A stretch of DNA of 64,000 nt from Bryobacteraceae bacterium (GCA_019187195.1 JABAQT010000017.1:26864-90863), one strand, 5' to 3'; numbered from the stretch's first letter, positions 1 to 10,799 are shown. Numbers and translations: made by a program. Notes: generated by a model not told the origin, from the sequence alone.

Positions 1-7
1 ACAGCGC

Positions 8-70
8 GGGGAACACCGGCTTCGCCACCAGCCCGTCACGCAGCGATCGGTGGGGGGAAGCGCAACCCGG
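8..70 (-). pseudogene. decayed duplicate of the adaptor gene 3' end
   Basis: Bases 8-70 repeat bases 141-204, the last codons of the neighbouring HlyD-type adaptor gene, with only a few differences. Relative to the intact copy there is a 3-base insertion (GGG) near base 53 and a 4-base deletion near base 46. The net frameshift means the copy cannot encode the same C-terminus. The two copies lie about 70 bases apart in the same orientation. The fragment may be the tail of a degraded tandem paralogue that continues past the left edge of the window, or an assembly duplication. Confidence 0.6.
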
Positions 71-131
71 CCACGTTGGGTGCGCGTGACCTGAAGGCGT
101 TGATCGATCTGATCGAGAGCGCGGTCCAGCG

Positions 132-1352
132 TCACAATGCCGGGAACACCGGTTTCACCACCAGCCCGTCACGCAGCGCGAGATCGGTGGGAAGCGCAAC
201 CCGGTCCTGCTCCTTCAGGCCTTCGGTCACCTGAACTTTGGTGATGTTCGAAGCGCCGATGCGCACGGGCCGCCAGATGACACGATTTCCACCCTCGAGC
301 AGATACACTCCGGGCTGGGCGTTCTGTCTCCGCAGGGCCTCCTTGGGGATCGTGATCGCGCCGTTCACCACGTTCGTCCGGATCTGCGCATTTACGTTGG
401 TATTCGGGAGCAAAAGCCGCTCCTCGTTCGCGATAATGCAGGCCACCATTCCGACCTGCCTCGAACCCAGGGCGACGATCTCGGCCGGAAGCTTCTCCAC
501 CGTGCCTGTCCATTTCCTTGCGGGAAGCGCCTCCCAGGTGATCGTGACGGGGAGGCCGAGCCGGATGTGTCCCAGGTCGGGTTCGTCGACATAGACCGCC
601 ACACGAACACGATCGAGCTGTCCGATTTGCGCAACAAGGTCACCCGGCCGCACATAGGCTCCCACGCGGATCTCCAACTGATAAACGGTTCCAGCGATCG
701 GCGCGCGGATGTAGGACAACTCGATGCGCCTCCTGGCGGATTCGACGGCCGTTTGCGCCTCATCCAGCCTTGCGCGGGCGGCGGCTTTATCCTGTTTGGA
801 GACCAGCGCCTCACGACGCTCAATCAGCGACTGGATGCCGGCTTCGAGCAACTGGATTTTTTGTCTGGCCTGATCGAGTTCGTATCTGGTGGCGGCGTTC
901 TTCGCGACAAGGCGCCGCAGCGTTTCGAAGTCCCGCTTTGCATCAGCGAGGTCAATCCTGTCCTTCTCGAGAGAGGAGTTGAGTTCGACGATATCCCGCG
1001 CCCGTCCTCCGTTATCGAGCTGGTCCAACTCAGCCTTCGCCGATGCCACGCGGGCCTGGGCGGCGGTGAGATCCACCTTCGCCTCTTCGGCGTCCAGTTC
1101 GGCCAATACAGCCCCTTTGGCCACCGTGCCGCCCTTCTCGATGCTCACGCGCTCGACGGCGCCTTCGCGCTCCGCGCGGAGGGCGGTCCACTCAACCGGC
1201 TCGACTTTCCCGTTGGTCAGAACGGAGCTGATCAATGTCTCCCGCTGTACGTTGGTGAACGGCACTTCCGGGGGCGCGTTCCGCAGAAGATACGCGTACC
1301 ACGCCAGAGCGCCGATGCCAAGCAGCGGCAGTAACCAGAAAAGACGCTTCAT
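132..1352 (-). CDS. HlyD/MFP-type efflux periplasmic adaptor subunit
   Basis: This is a 406-residue membrane-fusion protein that should link an inner-membrane exporter (MacB-type or RND) to an outer-membrane channel in the periplasm. An N-terminal membrane anchor (MKRLFWLLPLLGIGALAW) is followed by a lipoyl-like half-site, a long alpha-helical hairpin at roughly residues 90-200, the second lipoyl half-site (IRAPIAGTVY) and a beta-barrel/membrane-proximal part. The start was chosen at the ATG at 1352 because it overlaps the stop of the upstream gene as ATGA, which suggests translational coupling. No exporter lies downstream inside the window. It may be beyond the left edge. Confidence 0.85.
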   Translation of the reverse strand: MKRLFWLLPLLGIGALAWYAYLLRNAPPEVPFTNVQRETLISSVLTNGKVEPVEWTALRAEREGAVERVSIEKGGTVAKGAVLAELDAEEAKVDLTAAQARVASAKAELDQLDNGGRARDIVELNSSLEKDRIDLADAKRDFETLRRLVAKNAATRYELDQARQKIQLLEAGIQSLIERREALVSKQDKAAARARLDEAQTAVESARRRIELSYIRAPIAGTVYQLEIRVGAYVRPGDLVAQIGQLDRVRVAVYVDEPDLGHIRLGLPVTITWEALPARKWTGTVEKLPAEIVALGSRQVGMVACIIANEERLLLPNTNVNAQIRTNVVNGAITIPKEALRRQNAQPGVYLLEGGNRVIWRPVRIGASNITKVQVTEGLKEQDRVALPTDLALRDGLVVKPVFPAL

Positions 1353-1927
1353 GCGGGGCTCGCACAGTAATCGAACAGGATCTGCCACTCAGCGCGCTGA
1401 ATGCGCAAGGCGAGTGTTTCCTCCACCGAACCCGGATGCCGCCGCGCCTGCTCGCAGAAGTCAATGAACGCGAATGGATCCCACGTCGAGGAAACCCGCG
1501 GGCGCGAGAGCGGCTCACCGACAGCGCCGGCGTTCGAAGTTTCGAGCGTCAACCGCGCCGCTTCTTCCGCCAGCTTCGGGAAGACCGGATGGCCGCCCAC
1601 GCGCCGGAACCAGTAGCCGGAGTTCGTTGGGTCAGGCTCCTGCCGGTGCATGATGCCGTGCCAGAAACTGCCGTCGGGCGTATGGATCGCCTGTGACATC
1701 GAGTGCGATTCGTCGAGACAACTGAAGTACAACCACAGACCGCTCAACGCCGCCTCGGGCGCCCGGCTGCGTCCGAATAACTCACGGGCGGTTGTCCGCG
1801 TCAGATGCGCGCTCGCGGCGCGAGAACTGCAGCGCCCGCCCGATAGAGGCATCAGGCGCTCCCCGCTCCCATCGAGCGCGAGGATGGCCGCGACTTCCTC
1901 GCCGTATTTCGCGGAGTCAAAAGACAT
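1349..1927 (-). CDS. conserved hypothetical protein
   Basis: A 192-residue soluble protein without a signal peptide or membrane segment. I do not recognise a named family. It is rich in Trp, His and aromatic residues in the middle (around SFWHGIMHRQEPDPTNSGYW), the pattern of a globular enzyme-like or binding domain. It lies 26 bases after the amidohydrolase gene and overlaps the adaptor gene by 4 bases (ATGA). It is therefore probably the third gene of a minus-strand operon thiC - amidohydrolase - this gene - adaptor. Nothing in the sequence indicates function. Confidence 0.7.
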   Translation of the reverse strand: MSFDSAKYGEEVAAILALDGSGERLMPLSGGRCSSRAASAHLTRTTARELFGRSRAPEAALSGLWLYFSCLDESHSMSQAIHTPDGSFWHGIMHRQEPDPTNSGYWFRRVGGHPVFPKLAEEAARLTLETSNAGAVGEPLSRPRVSSTWDPFAFIDFCEQARRHPGSVEETLALRIQRAEWQILFDYCASPA

Positions 1928-1953
1928 GGCAAGCTACTATTTTGCCAGATGAG

Positions 1954-2793
1954 TCAGACCGCGAAGCGCTTTCCCGCAAACCAGAGTTTGTGAGCCGTTT
2001 CGCCGAGAATCGCCGCCCTCGCCGCGGGTTTGAGCGGCAGGTCGTGCCGCATGATGCGCAGGTGCTCGGCGTAGCTGACCCGCGGAGTCCACAGTTCGTT
2101 CGGGAAGTCACTTCCCCAAATGCATCGCTCGCCTCCATAGGCGTCCACAATCTGGAGGCACGGCGCGTGCATGTCCGCGCACGGATATCCGGTCGCGCTT
2201 CCAGTGGGAATGAACGTCAGCTTTGCGTGCAGGTTTCTGTGCTTCGACAACCGCAGAACCGCCTTCAGGACCGGCTCCATCTCCGGGCCCGCTTTCAGAT
2301 TCAGGCAGTGGTCCAGCACCACGCGGAGGGTGGGGAAGTCCGCCAGCATCTTATCGGCCTCCGGGGCCTTGTCGCGGTTGATGAGCACGTTGATGACGAT
2401 CCCGAGGTCGGCCGCGGTTTTCCACAGCGCCCGCACCCCGGCGTGGTCCAATTTTCCGTTTTTCGCGGGGATGCTTCGCATCCCCTTGATTCCGTACTTC
2501 GTCGCGAGTTGCCGGAGGAGGGCCGGACTGTCCGCATCGTCGGGATCGAGGGTGCAAACCCCCGCCACCCAATCCGGGTTGGCAACCGCCGAATCGCGGA
2601 TGTAGCGGTTATCGAAGCGGTAGAACGTGCTCACCTGAATCGCGCACACGGCCCGCACCTGGTTTGCGGCGGTGATCTCCTTCAGATGTTCAAGCGACCC
2701 CTTCCCGGCCGGCGGGCGCAGGGGGTTGGCAACCGGCGGGTACTTCTTCTCGTCGGGCGAGTAGATGTGGGCGTGCGTGTCGATCACCAGCAT
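1954..2793 (-). CDS. amidohydrolase family 2 (TIM-barrel metal-dependent hydrolase)
   Basis: A 279-residue cytoplasmic enzyme of the amidohydrolase-2 (COG3618-like) group, which hydrolyses lactones or decarboxylates ring acids using one bound metal. The N-terminal metal motif is DTHAHIY (residues 5-11). VLDHC in the middle supplies the next histidine, and WGSDFPNELW near the C-terminus carries the usual catalytic Asp. The length is normal for the family. It starts 9 bases after thiC, so the two are likely co-transcribed, but no thiamine role is known for this family. The substrate cannot be read from the sequence. Confidence 0.85.
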   Translation of the reverse strand: MLVIDTHAHIYSPDEKKYPPVANPLRPPAGKGSLEHLKEITAANQVRAVCAIQVSTFYRFDNRYIRDSAVANPDWVAGVCTLDPDDADSPALLRQLATKYGIKGMRSIPAKNGKLDHAGVRALWKTAADLGIVINVLINRDKAPEADKMLADFPTLRVVLDHCLNLKAGPEMEPVLKAVLRLSKHRNLHAKLTFIPTGSATGYPCADMHAPCLQIVDAYGGERCIWGSDFPNELWTPRVSYAEHLRIMRHDLPLKPAARAAILGETAHKLWFAGKRFAV

Positions 2794-2802
2794 GGGTTGT
2801 GT

Positions 2803-4215
<1,413 letters not shown>

Positions 4216-4414
4216 TTATGGCACAAGCGCACAGACCGGGCTCCCAAGCGCCGCACCGATCTCGAACCCGCGCGAGGCCGGCCCGACCCGAAATCCAGCC
4301 GACCTCCGCAAGATTCAGCCGGTACGGAACCTCCACCGCAAGGGGGACAAGTTTGTCCTCGCAGCAGTGGCCGTCTCCTTCCGTCACCGGCCCAACCCAA
4401 GGAACAAGTGCAAA

Positions 4415-4762
4415 GTGGGTACACCATCACCAACAGCCGACCGCCCTAGATTTCTCGCCGCAAGCGTTGTAACACGTGTTCCGCGCGAGGGCGCCGCGCT
4501 GTCCCCGGAAGCCCGCTCAGCCATCGGACAGCTAGCCGCCACCGCCAAACGGCACGAGGAAGCCGGTCGCGACATCGACCGCCGTCTCGCCGAAATGGCC
4601 GCCCGCCAGCAGCACCACGACGAAGCCCTCGAACGCAGGGACGCCGTTGTCAAAGCCAACACCGAAGCCGGCGCCACGCTCACCCTCACCATGAACCGCC
4701 TTGGCAACATCGTCATCCGCCACGAAGAACGCCTCGACGACCTCGAAGGCAACGCCCGCTGA
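4415..4762 (+). CDS. possible small coiled-coil protein
   Basis: An open frame whose last ~90 residues read as charged amphipathic helix (HEEAGRDIDRRLAEMAARQQ and later IVIRHEERLDDLEG), a pattern that looks selected rather than random. The frame stays open upstream into the thiC leader, but the upstream part is low-quality, so the start is uncertain. The GTG at 4415 is the nearest plausible start that I can find and it has no clear ribosome binding site. It could also be the 3' remnant of a larger gene. It is divergent from thiC. Confidence 0.35.
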   Translation: MGTPSPTADRPRFLAASVVTRVPREGAALSPEARSAIGQLAATAKRHEEAGRDIDRRLAEMAARQQHHDEALERRDAVVKANTEAGATLTLTMNRLGNIVIRHEERLDDLEGNAR

Positions 4763-5000
4763 ACACTCCGCTACCTCACAGGTCCGCCGCTGGCGGTGAG
4801 CCCTTCCGCGGGCCTCAGGGCGGGTTTGTTTCGCCCGGTTTCAAGGGGCCTCTGTCCGGCGTCATGCGCGCAACCCGCCGCGTGCGCGCCCTTAACGATG
4901 CATGAGTTAACGCCTCGCGGCAGCGGCAGATGGAGGAGGGCCTGAAGCCGATGTTCTCGAGAGCGGATAGCCGGACACCGCATGATATACTTGGCTCGAA

Positions 5001-6080
5001 ATGACACGGCGATTTGCAACTGGGCTCGTCTGCGCGATCCTTCTCGGAGGCATCCTCTCCGGCCAGCAGAAGGCGAAGAATGTGATCCTCTTCATCGGCG
5101 ACGCGGGAGGCGAATCCTCGCTGAGCGCGGCGAGTATCCAGGGCTACGGCGCTCCGCAGAAATTGTTCCTGCAAAGGGAGATGAACATCGGGCTGTCCGA
5201 CACATCGTCGGCCAATTCGTGGGTGACTGATTCGGCCGCCGGCATGACCGCCATTGTCACGGGGCACAAAGTGAACAATGGGGTTCTGTCGCTCGCTCCC
5301 GATGGGACACCGTACAAGACGATCCTCGAATACGCCGAAGAGCACGGTCTGTCGACCGGCGTGGTGTCGAACATGGCCATGGCCGATGCCACTCCGGCGG
5401 CCTGCTACGCCCACGTGGACAGCCGCAAGAAGTTCGGCGAAATCTTTCCGCAGATCTGGAAGCCGCGTTTTGGCGACGGCGTCGATCTGGTGCTTGGAGG
5501 CGGGAAAAAGAGAATACTCGAGGCGCTCCAGGAGGCGAACGTCGATCTCATGCAGGCGGCTCCGGCGGCCGGGTGGCCGGTCTACGAAACGCTGGCGGAG
5601 GTTCCGGACAAGGGGAAGAAGGCGATTCTGCTTGTCGACGGCGACTTCAAGGTGGATGAGGCCGCGGCCAAAGCCATCCGCATCCTTTCTCGCAATCCCA
5701 AGGGCTATTTTCTGATGGTGGAGTGGGACCTGCATCCCGGCAACGTCGAGAAGATGTTGGAAACGGCGGTCGCTCTCGACCGGTTGATCGAGCAGAGTTC
5801 CACAACGCTGGCATCCAGGGACACGCTTGTGGTGTTTGCCGCGGACCATTCATTCGACCTGCGCCTGCGCAGCGGCAAGCGCGGCGCCCCGCTCATGCTG
5901 CCCGCCAACGCAAAGGAGTTCGCCGCCGGCGGCAAGTACGATCTCGCCGTCGGAACGAGCCATACGGGCGAGGAAGTGATTGTGGCCGCCCACGGTCCGG
6001 GATCGCAGTTGGTGAAGGGATTCATGCCCAACACCCACATCTTCGATATCATGCTTGCAGCCTGGGGGTGGAAGAAATAA
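5001..6080 (+). CDS. alkaline phosphatase family protein (secreted)
   Basis: A 359-residue PhoA-superfamily phosphomonoesterase with an N-terminal signal peptide (residues 1-21, ending near LSGQQ), so it should act in the periplasm or outside. Metal and catalytic residues are visible: Asp34 in NVILFIGDAGGE, the nucleophile Ser78 in VTDSAAGMTAIVTGH, Glu241 in MVEWDLHPGN, Asp282-His283 in FAADHSFD and His321 in TSHTGEE. The usual IDHAGH-type block is replaced by DLHPGN, marking a divergent subfamily. A TATACT hexamer lies just upstream of the ATG (4984-4989). The gene is monocistronic and divergent from thiC. Confidence 0.9.
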   Translation: MTRRFATGLVCAILLGGILSGQQKAKNVILFIGDAGGESSLSAASIQGYGAPQKLFLQREMNIGLSDTSSANSWVTDSAAGMTAIVTGHKVNNGVLSLAPDGTPYKTILEYAEEHGLSTGVVSNMAMADATPAACYAHVDSRKKFGEIFPQIWKPRFGDGVDLVLGGGKKRILEALQEANVDLMQAAPAAGWPVYETLAEVPDKGKKAILLVDGDFKVDEAAAKAIRILSRNPKGYFLMVEWDLHPGNVEKMLETAVALDRLIEQSSTTLASRDTLVVFAADHSFDLRLRSGKRGAPLMLPANAKEFAAGGKYDLAVGTSHTGEEVIVAAHGPGSQLVKGFMPNTHIFDIMLAAWGWKK

Positions 6081-6107
6081 TCCAGCCGCGCCGGCGCGTG
6101 GAGACGG

Positions 6108-6581
6108 TCACTGCTTGTCGAAATTCAGTGACATCTTGAAGGCTCCGTTCGGGGTCTGGATCACTGAGTTCACGTTCAGCGCTTTGCCGTCCTCGCTGAT
6201 CGTCCACCTGTCCACCTGTTTGATCTCGGCCCCCTGTACCGAGCGCTTCGTTTCCACCACCAAGGTGTCGCCGCCCCACTTGGCGGTCCCCTTGATCTCT
6301 CCAAACGCGGACTTGGCGGTGAACTCCCTGCCGTCCGTGGTGTAGCGGAACTCGGTCTTCACTTCGCCCTGGTGTCCTACCTGCACAGTCTTCACCGATA
6401 TTTCCGGGTCTTTGTGCTCGATGGTGCGGACCAGTTTCTCCGGGGCCGGAAGAGTGCCGAAATCGCTCTTGGAAGCGTTCATCTTCCATTCTCCCGTGAA
6501 ATTGGGCTTGGCCAGAAGCGCCGTCCCAAAGAGCAGCGAAACGAATATGGCAGCAGCAAAACGTATTGGAGTGTGAAGCAC
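6108..6581 (-). CDS. secreted lipocalin-like hypothetical protein
   Basis: A 157-residue protein with a clean signal peptide (about residues 1-24, ending at LLAK). The mature part begins NFTGEWKMNASKSDFG, a start seen in many small exported acidobacterial proteins. It then forms a regular series of short beta strands (TEFRYTTDGREFT, IKGTAKWGGDTLVVETK, VDRWTISEDGKALNV), as in a small beta barrel that scores a compound or surface. It converges on the alkaline phosphatase gene with a 27-base gap. The binding partner is unknown. Confidence 0.75.
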   Translation of the reverse strand: MLHTPIRFAAAIFVSLLFGTALLAKPNFTGEWKMNASKSDFGTLPAPEKLVRTIEHKDPEISVKTVQVGHQGEVKTEFRYTTDGREFTAKSAFGEIKGTAKWGGDTLVVETKRSVQGAEIKQVDRWTISEDGKALNVNSVIQTPNGAFKMSLNFDKQ

Positions 6582-6676
6582 GGCGAATTATCCTCGACGG
6601 TAACGCCAAAAGTATAACGCAAAGCCGCCGTGCATACCCGATCGGGTTCGGGGCATAATTGGACTCTTCGGGGAAT

Positions 6677-8293
6677 ATGGCGTTTCCGAACAGGCCCGGC
6701 CGGGGCGAGGCGGCCGTGTTAGCACTTCTTGTTGCCGCTCATGCGACCCTCCTGGTCCACCTCGCCCAGCGCACCGGCGTCACCGTGGACGAACCGAGTC
6801 ACATTGTTTCCTCGATTCTCTATTGGGAGGGCAATGACCGCCTGCTGCCGCGTGACTTGCCTCCGCTCATCAAGATCGCCGGTGGGTGGGCGGCCGCCTC
6901 GGCCGGATTCGCCATCGTCGAGGAGTCCCACCCGGTGTGGAAGGCCAATCACGAATGGGAGATCGGGCTCGATATGATCCGCCGCATGAGCGAGCGCGGC
7001 ATTCGCACCGCGATGTTCCGCGCGCGCCTTCCCCTGCTGGTTTTTCCACTCGCCACCCTCGTGCTCCTGTGGTGGTGGGGACGCCAGATCCACTCACCCC
7101 CGGCCGGCCTTGCCATCGCCTTCCTTTTTCTTGCCGAGCCCACCGCGCTGGGGCACGGGGCGCTGTTCAAGAACGATCATGCCGCTACGTTCACCTTCCT
7201 CCTGTTCTGGTTTACCGCGTGGCGCTTCTGGAAGACCCCAACTTATTCGAGCGCGGCGGCCATGGCTTGCGGGGTTGCGCTGGCCATCCTCGCAAAACTC
7301 TCCCTGCTCATCGTTGTTCCCCTCGCAATTCTCATCGTGCTCGTGCGCTCGTGGAATCTCCGCTACCTGGCTCTGGTGGTCTTCATTCCCTATCTCGCCT
7401 CGGTAGCGGCCTGCCAGTTTCAGGTCAGGATGGCGGGTTTGCTTCCGCTGCCGGCGCTCATGTGGGACGGCGTCCAGTCGCTGCTGTCGAACAGCCGCGA
7501 GGAAAACGCCGTGTACCTTCTCGGCCAGCGGCTTCCCTCGGGCAGTCCTTTCTACTTCGCTGTCGCCGCCGCCGTCAAGTCACCGGAACTGATACTGTTG
7601 CTCTTCGCCGGCGGTGCGGGGTTGCTCGCCCTCCGTTTGAAGCGACGACTTCTCAATGCCGGGGACCTGTTCTGGATCCTCCCGGGTTTGCTCTATTTTG
7701 CGCTCGCCTCGCTCAGTCCCTTGCAACTCGGATTCCGGCTCATACTACCCGCGCTTCCCTTCACCCTGCTTATCTGCGGCGCCGCTCTGCAACCAGCCGC
7801 TTCCCGCAAGTGGATCCTTCTTTCGCTGCTGCTTCCCGCCGCGGCCCCGCTTGCCGTCTATTACCCGAGCTATCTTTCCTACTTCAACCTGATCTCGGGG
7901 GGGCCCGCCAAGGGTCTCCGCTACCTCTCCGACAGCAATGTGGACTGGGGCCAGGACCTGAGGGAACTGCGCACCTGGCTTTACCAGCACGGTTCTCCGC
8001 GGGCTTCCATCTCTTACATGGGCGCCGACAACGTCTTCGCCTATTTCCTCGAGGACGAGATCGACTGGATCGAGCCTCCATTCACCCCGGCCGGCCAACG
8101 CACCCGGATCTTTCGGCCCGCCCCCGGCATCTATGCAATTAGTGCGAATCTAATATCAGGGCAGTTCTTCGAGGCTCCATACCGGGACTACTACCGGGTG
8201 TTTCGCGAAGCCGAACCCATTGCGTATGCGGGTTATTCCATCTACATCTATCGGTTCCCCCGAGCGGACGCACGCGCGCATCCGGGGCATTGA
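6677..8293 (+). CDS. GT39-like polytopic membrane glycosyltransferase
   Basis: A multi-pass inner-membrane protein of about 538 residues in the ArnT/PMT (GT-C) superfamily, which transfers sugars from polyprenyl-phosphate donors on the periplasmic side. The first loop carries the acidic pair in VTVDEPSHI, the position of the catalytic acidic residues in this fold. About ten hydrophobic segments follow, and a soluble C-terminal domain carries LSDSNVDWGQDLREL. The ATG at 6677 (MAFPNRPG) was preferred to a TTG at 6659. The 3' end overlaps the start of the ABC exporter gene, so the two are probably one transcript. The acceptor is unknown. Confidence 0.8.
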   Translation: MAFPNRPGRGEAAVLALLVAAHATLLVHLAQRTGVTVDEPSHIVSSILYWEGNDRLLPRDLPPLIKIAGGWAAASAGFAIVEESHPVWKANHEWEIGLDMIRRMSERGIRTAMFRARLPLLVFPLATLVLLWWWGRQIHSPPAGLAIAFLFLAEPTALGHGALFKNDHAATFTFLLFWFTAWRFWKTPTYSSAAAMACGVALAILAKLSLLIVVPLAILIVLVRSWNLRYLALVVFIPYLASVAACQFQVRMAGLLPLPALMWDGVQSLLSNSREENAVYLLGQRLPSGSPFYFAVAAAVKSPELILLLFAGGAGLLALRLKRRLLNAGDLFWILPGLLYFALASLSPLQLGFRLILPALPFTLLICGAALQPAASRKWILLSLLLPAAAPLAVYYPSYLSYFNLISGGPAKGLRYLSDSNVDWGQDLRELRTWLYQHGSPRASISYMGADNVFAYFLEDEIDWIEPPFTPAGQRTRIFRPAPGIYAISANLISGQFFEAPYRDYYRVFREAEPIAYAGYSIYIYRFPRADARAHPGH

Positions 8294-10151
8294 CAGGCCG
8301 GGCAAGCCCAGGAATACGAATCTGCGCGCGGTCCTGCCCCTTGTCGGTGAACTAATCCATCCGCGCCGCGGCCTCCTGCTGGGGGGACTGATCCTGATTG
8401 CGATCAGCCGCGTGGCCGGACTGGTGCTTCCCGCATCCACCAAGTATCTCGTCGACGACATCATCGGAAAACGCCAGGTCGAGATGCTGGGGCCGCTCTT
8501 TGCGGCCGTATTGGCCGCCACGGCCGTGCAGGCCGTGGCCAGTTTCTCCCTTACTCAACTGCTCTCGAAGTCCGCTCAAAAACTGATCGCGGAGATGCGG
8601 CGCAAGGTGCACGCCCACGTGGGCCGCCTTCCCATCGCCTATTACGACGCCAACAAGACCGGCGTTCTTGTCTCGCGCATCATGAACGACGTCGAGGGCG
8701 TCCGCAATCTTGTCGGCACGGGACTGGTCGAGTTCGCCGGGGGGCTGCTCACCGCTTTTCTTGCCCTCTTCATGCTCCTCCGCATCAGCCCCATGCTGAC
8801 CGGCATCGCCCTCGGCGTGATCCTTACCTTCTCGCTGCTGCTCCAGAGGGCCTTCGGAACGCTTCGCCCCATTTTCCGGGAGCGGGGCAAGATCACCGCG
8901 GAAGTCACGGGCCGGCTCACGGAATCACTGTCCGGCGTGCGCGTCGTGAAGGGTTATCATGCCGAAGCGCGGGAGGAAGGCGTCTTCGCCCAGGGCGTGC
9001 AGCGGCTTCTCGACAACGTCATCAAGTCACTCACCGGCGTCTCTCTGATGAGCCTTTCCGCCACTCTTCTGCTCGGCATTGTCGGCGCCATCGTAATGTA
9101 TGTCGGCGCGAGGCAGATCCTGGCCGGAGTGCTTACGCTGGGCGGATTCATGACCTTCACCGCCTTTCTCGCTTTTCTTGTCGCTCCCGTATTTCAGATC
9201 GTCGGTATCGGCACCCAACTTACGGAAGCCCTCGCCGGACTCGAGCGTACTCATGAAGTTCTCACTGAGAAGACGGAGGACCAGGATCCCCGCCGCACCG
9301 TTCCGCTCGGTCCGATTCAAGGCGAGGTCCGCTTCGATCAGGTTGGGTTCGAATACGATCCCGGCAAGCCTGTCCTGTTCGAGGTATCGTTCACCGCCCG
9401 GCCCGGCACGGTCACCGCCCTCGTCGGGTCTTCCGGTTCGGGAAAGTCCACGACCATCGGGCTGGTCTCCGCTTTCCACAACCCGACCTCGGGCCGAATC
9501 TTCGTCGATGACATCGACCTGTCGACGGTCAGCCTCGACTCCTATCGCACGCAACTCGGCGTCGTCCTCCAGGAGACCTTTCTTTTCGATGGGACCATTC
9601 GCGAGAATATCGTCTTTTCAAGGCCTGGCGCCAGCGAGGAGGAGTTCCTGGAGGCCTGCCGCACCGCCCGCGTCGACGAGTTTGCCGAAAAGCTTGAAAA
9701 CGGGTACGATACGGTCATCGGTGAGCGTGGTGTGAAACTATCCGGCGGCCAGCGGCAGCGTCTCTCGATCGCGCGAGCCATCCTCGCTGATCCGCGCATT
9801 CTGATTCTCGACGAGGCCACGTCGAGCCTCGACTCCGAATCCGAACAGATGATACAATCCGGGCTCGCCAGTCTCATGAAGGGGCGGACCACCTTTGTCA
9901 TCGCACACCGTCTTTCCACCATCCGCCGCGCCCACCAGATTCTTGTAATGGAAGGAGGCCGCATTGTGGAACGCGGCACTCACGATTCCCTTTACGCAGC
10001 CCAAGGCCGCTACCGCGATCTCTACGACAGGCAGCATGGCCTCGTTTCCAACCTTTTCCTCGCCCCGGGCGAAGGCGATTCGGTCACCGAATCCGATGAC
10101 GGCCAACCCCCTCGCGCCCGCGCACTCGGTGAGCCGGTACGATTTCTCTAA
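8226..10151 (+). CDS. MsbA-like ABC exporter, fused permease and ATPase
   Basis: A roughly 640-residue half-transporter of the lipid/drug export type. The N-terminal part has six membrane segments. The C-terminal nucleotide-binding domain has Walker A GSSGSGKST, the signature LSGGQRQR, Walker B ILILDEATSSLD and the H-loop IAHRLSTI. It should work as a homodimer flipping a lipid or drug in the inner membrane. The start is unclear: the ATG at 8226 overlaps the upstream gene by 68 bases, and no other ATG, GTG or TTG lies between there and the conserved region. Neighbouring a GT39-like enzyme, export of a lipid-linked sugar is a reasonable guess. Confidence 0.92.
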   Translation: MRVIPSTSIGSPERTHARIRGIDRPGKPRNTNLRAVLPLVGELIHPRRGLLLGGLILIAISRVAGLVLPASTKYLVDDIIGKRQVEMLGPLFAAVLAATAVQAVASFSLTQLLSKSAQKLIAEMRRKVHAHVGRLPIAYYDANKTGVLVSRIMNDVEGVRNLVGTGLVEFAGGLLTAFLALFMLLRISPMLTGIALGVILTFSLLLQRAFGTLRPIFRERGKITAEVTGRLTESLSGVRVVKGYHAEAREEGVFAQGVQRLLDNVIKSLTGVSLMSLSATLLLGIVGAIVMYVGARQILAGVLTLGGFMTFTAFLAFLVAPVFQIVGIGTQLTEALAGLERTHEVLTEKTEDQDPRRTVPLGPIQGEVRFDQVGFEYDPGKPVLFEVSFTARPGTVTALVGSSGSGKSTTIGLVSAFHNPTSGRIFVDDIDLSTVSLDSYRTQLGVVLQETFLFDGTIRENIVFSRPGASEEEFLEACRTARVDEFAEKLENGYDTVIGERGVKLSGGQRQRLSIARAILADPRILILDEATSSLDSESEQMIQSGLASLMKGRTTFVIAHRLSTIRRAHQILVMEGGRIVERGTHDSLYAAQGRYRDLYDRQHGLVSNLFLAPGEGDSVTESDDGQPPRARALGEPVRFL

Positions 10152-10161
10152 GACAGCACGT

Positions 10162-10773
10162 ATGGAAAACGGGTTTACTTCGCGGGAGATGAGAACCCTG
10201 CGCACACTGAAAACGCCTGCCAGGATTCAGCAGTTCCTCGATTGCGAAATCGGCTACAACAAGGAGGAAGACGGCCCCACCTGCCGGTCTCCCCGCCTGG
10301 TCCTCAAAGACCGCCGCGCCCATTGCGTGGAAGGCGCCCTGCTTGCCGCCGCCGCTCTGCGCGTCCACGGGCACCCGCCCATGCTCCTCGACCTCGAGGC
10401 GGTGCGCGATGACGATCATGTCCTCGCCGTTTATAAGGACCGCGGCCACTGGGGCGCTATCGGCAAGTCAAACTACGCCAGCCTCCGATTCCGCGAACCC
10501 GTCTACCGCACAGTGCGCGAACTTGTGATGTCCTACTTCGAGCACTACCACAATGTCGCGGGGGAGAAGACGCTGCGGCGGTATTCCCGCCCGGTCAGTC
10601 TGACCCGCTTCGACCATCTTCATTGGATGACCTCGACAGATGATGTATGGGCCATCCCCGAGTACCTCTGCACCGTCTCCCATTTCCCGGTCATCACCCG
10701 TCAGATGGAACGCCATCTCAACCCCCTCGATTCCCGACTCCGCGCGGCCGAGAAGGTAGGAATGCGCAAGTAA
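10162..10773 (+). CDS. transglutaminase-like hypothetical protein
   Basis: A 203-residue soluble protein beginning MENGFTSREMRTLRTLKTP, 10 bases after the ABC exporter gene. The pattern of a cysteine (HCVEGAL) at the start of a helix, followed about 40 residues on by a histidine (DDDHVLAVYK) and then GHWGAIGKSNY, resembles the Cys-His arrangement of transglutaminase-like folds. I infer this relation from the motif order only. No signal peptide is present. The frame is also open upstream inside the exporter gene, but that part is a shadow of it. Confidence 0.7.
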   Translation: MENGFTSREMRTLRTLKTPARIQQFLDCEIGYNKEEDGPTCRSPRLVLKDRRAHCVEGALLAAAALRVHGHPPMLLDLEAVRDDDHVLAVYKDRGHWGAIGKSNYASLRFREPVYRTVRELVMSYFEHYHNVAGEKTLRRYSRPVSLTRFDHLHWMTSTDDVWAIPEYLCTVSHFPVITRQMERHLNPLDSRLRAAEKVGMRK

Positions 10774-10799
10774 GCCCGAGGTCCGGGGCGCCGCAACGG

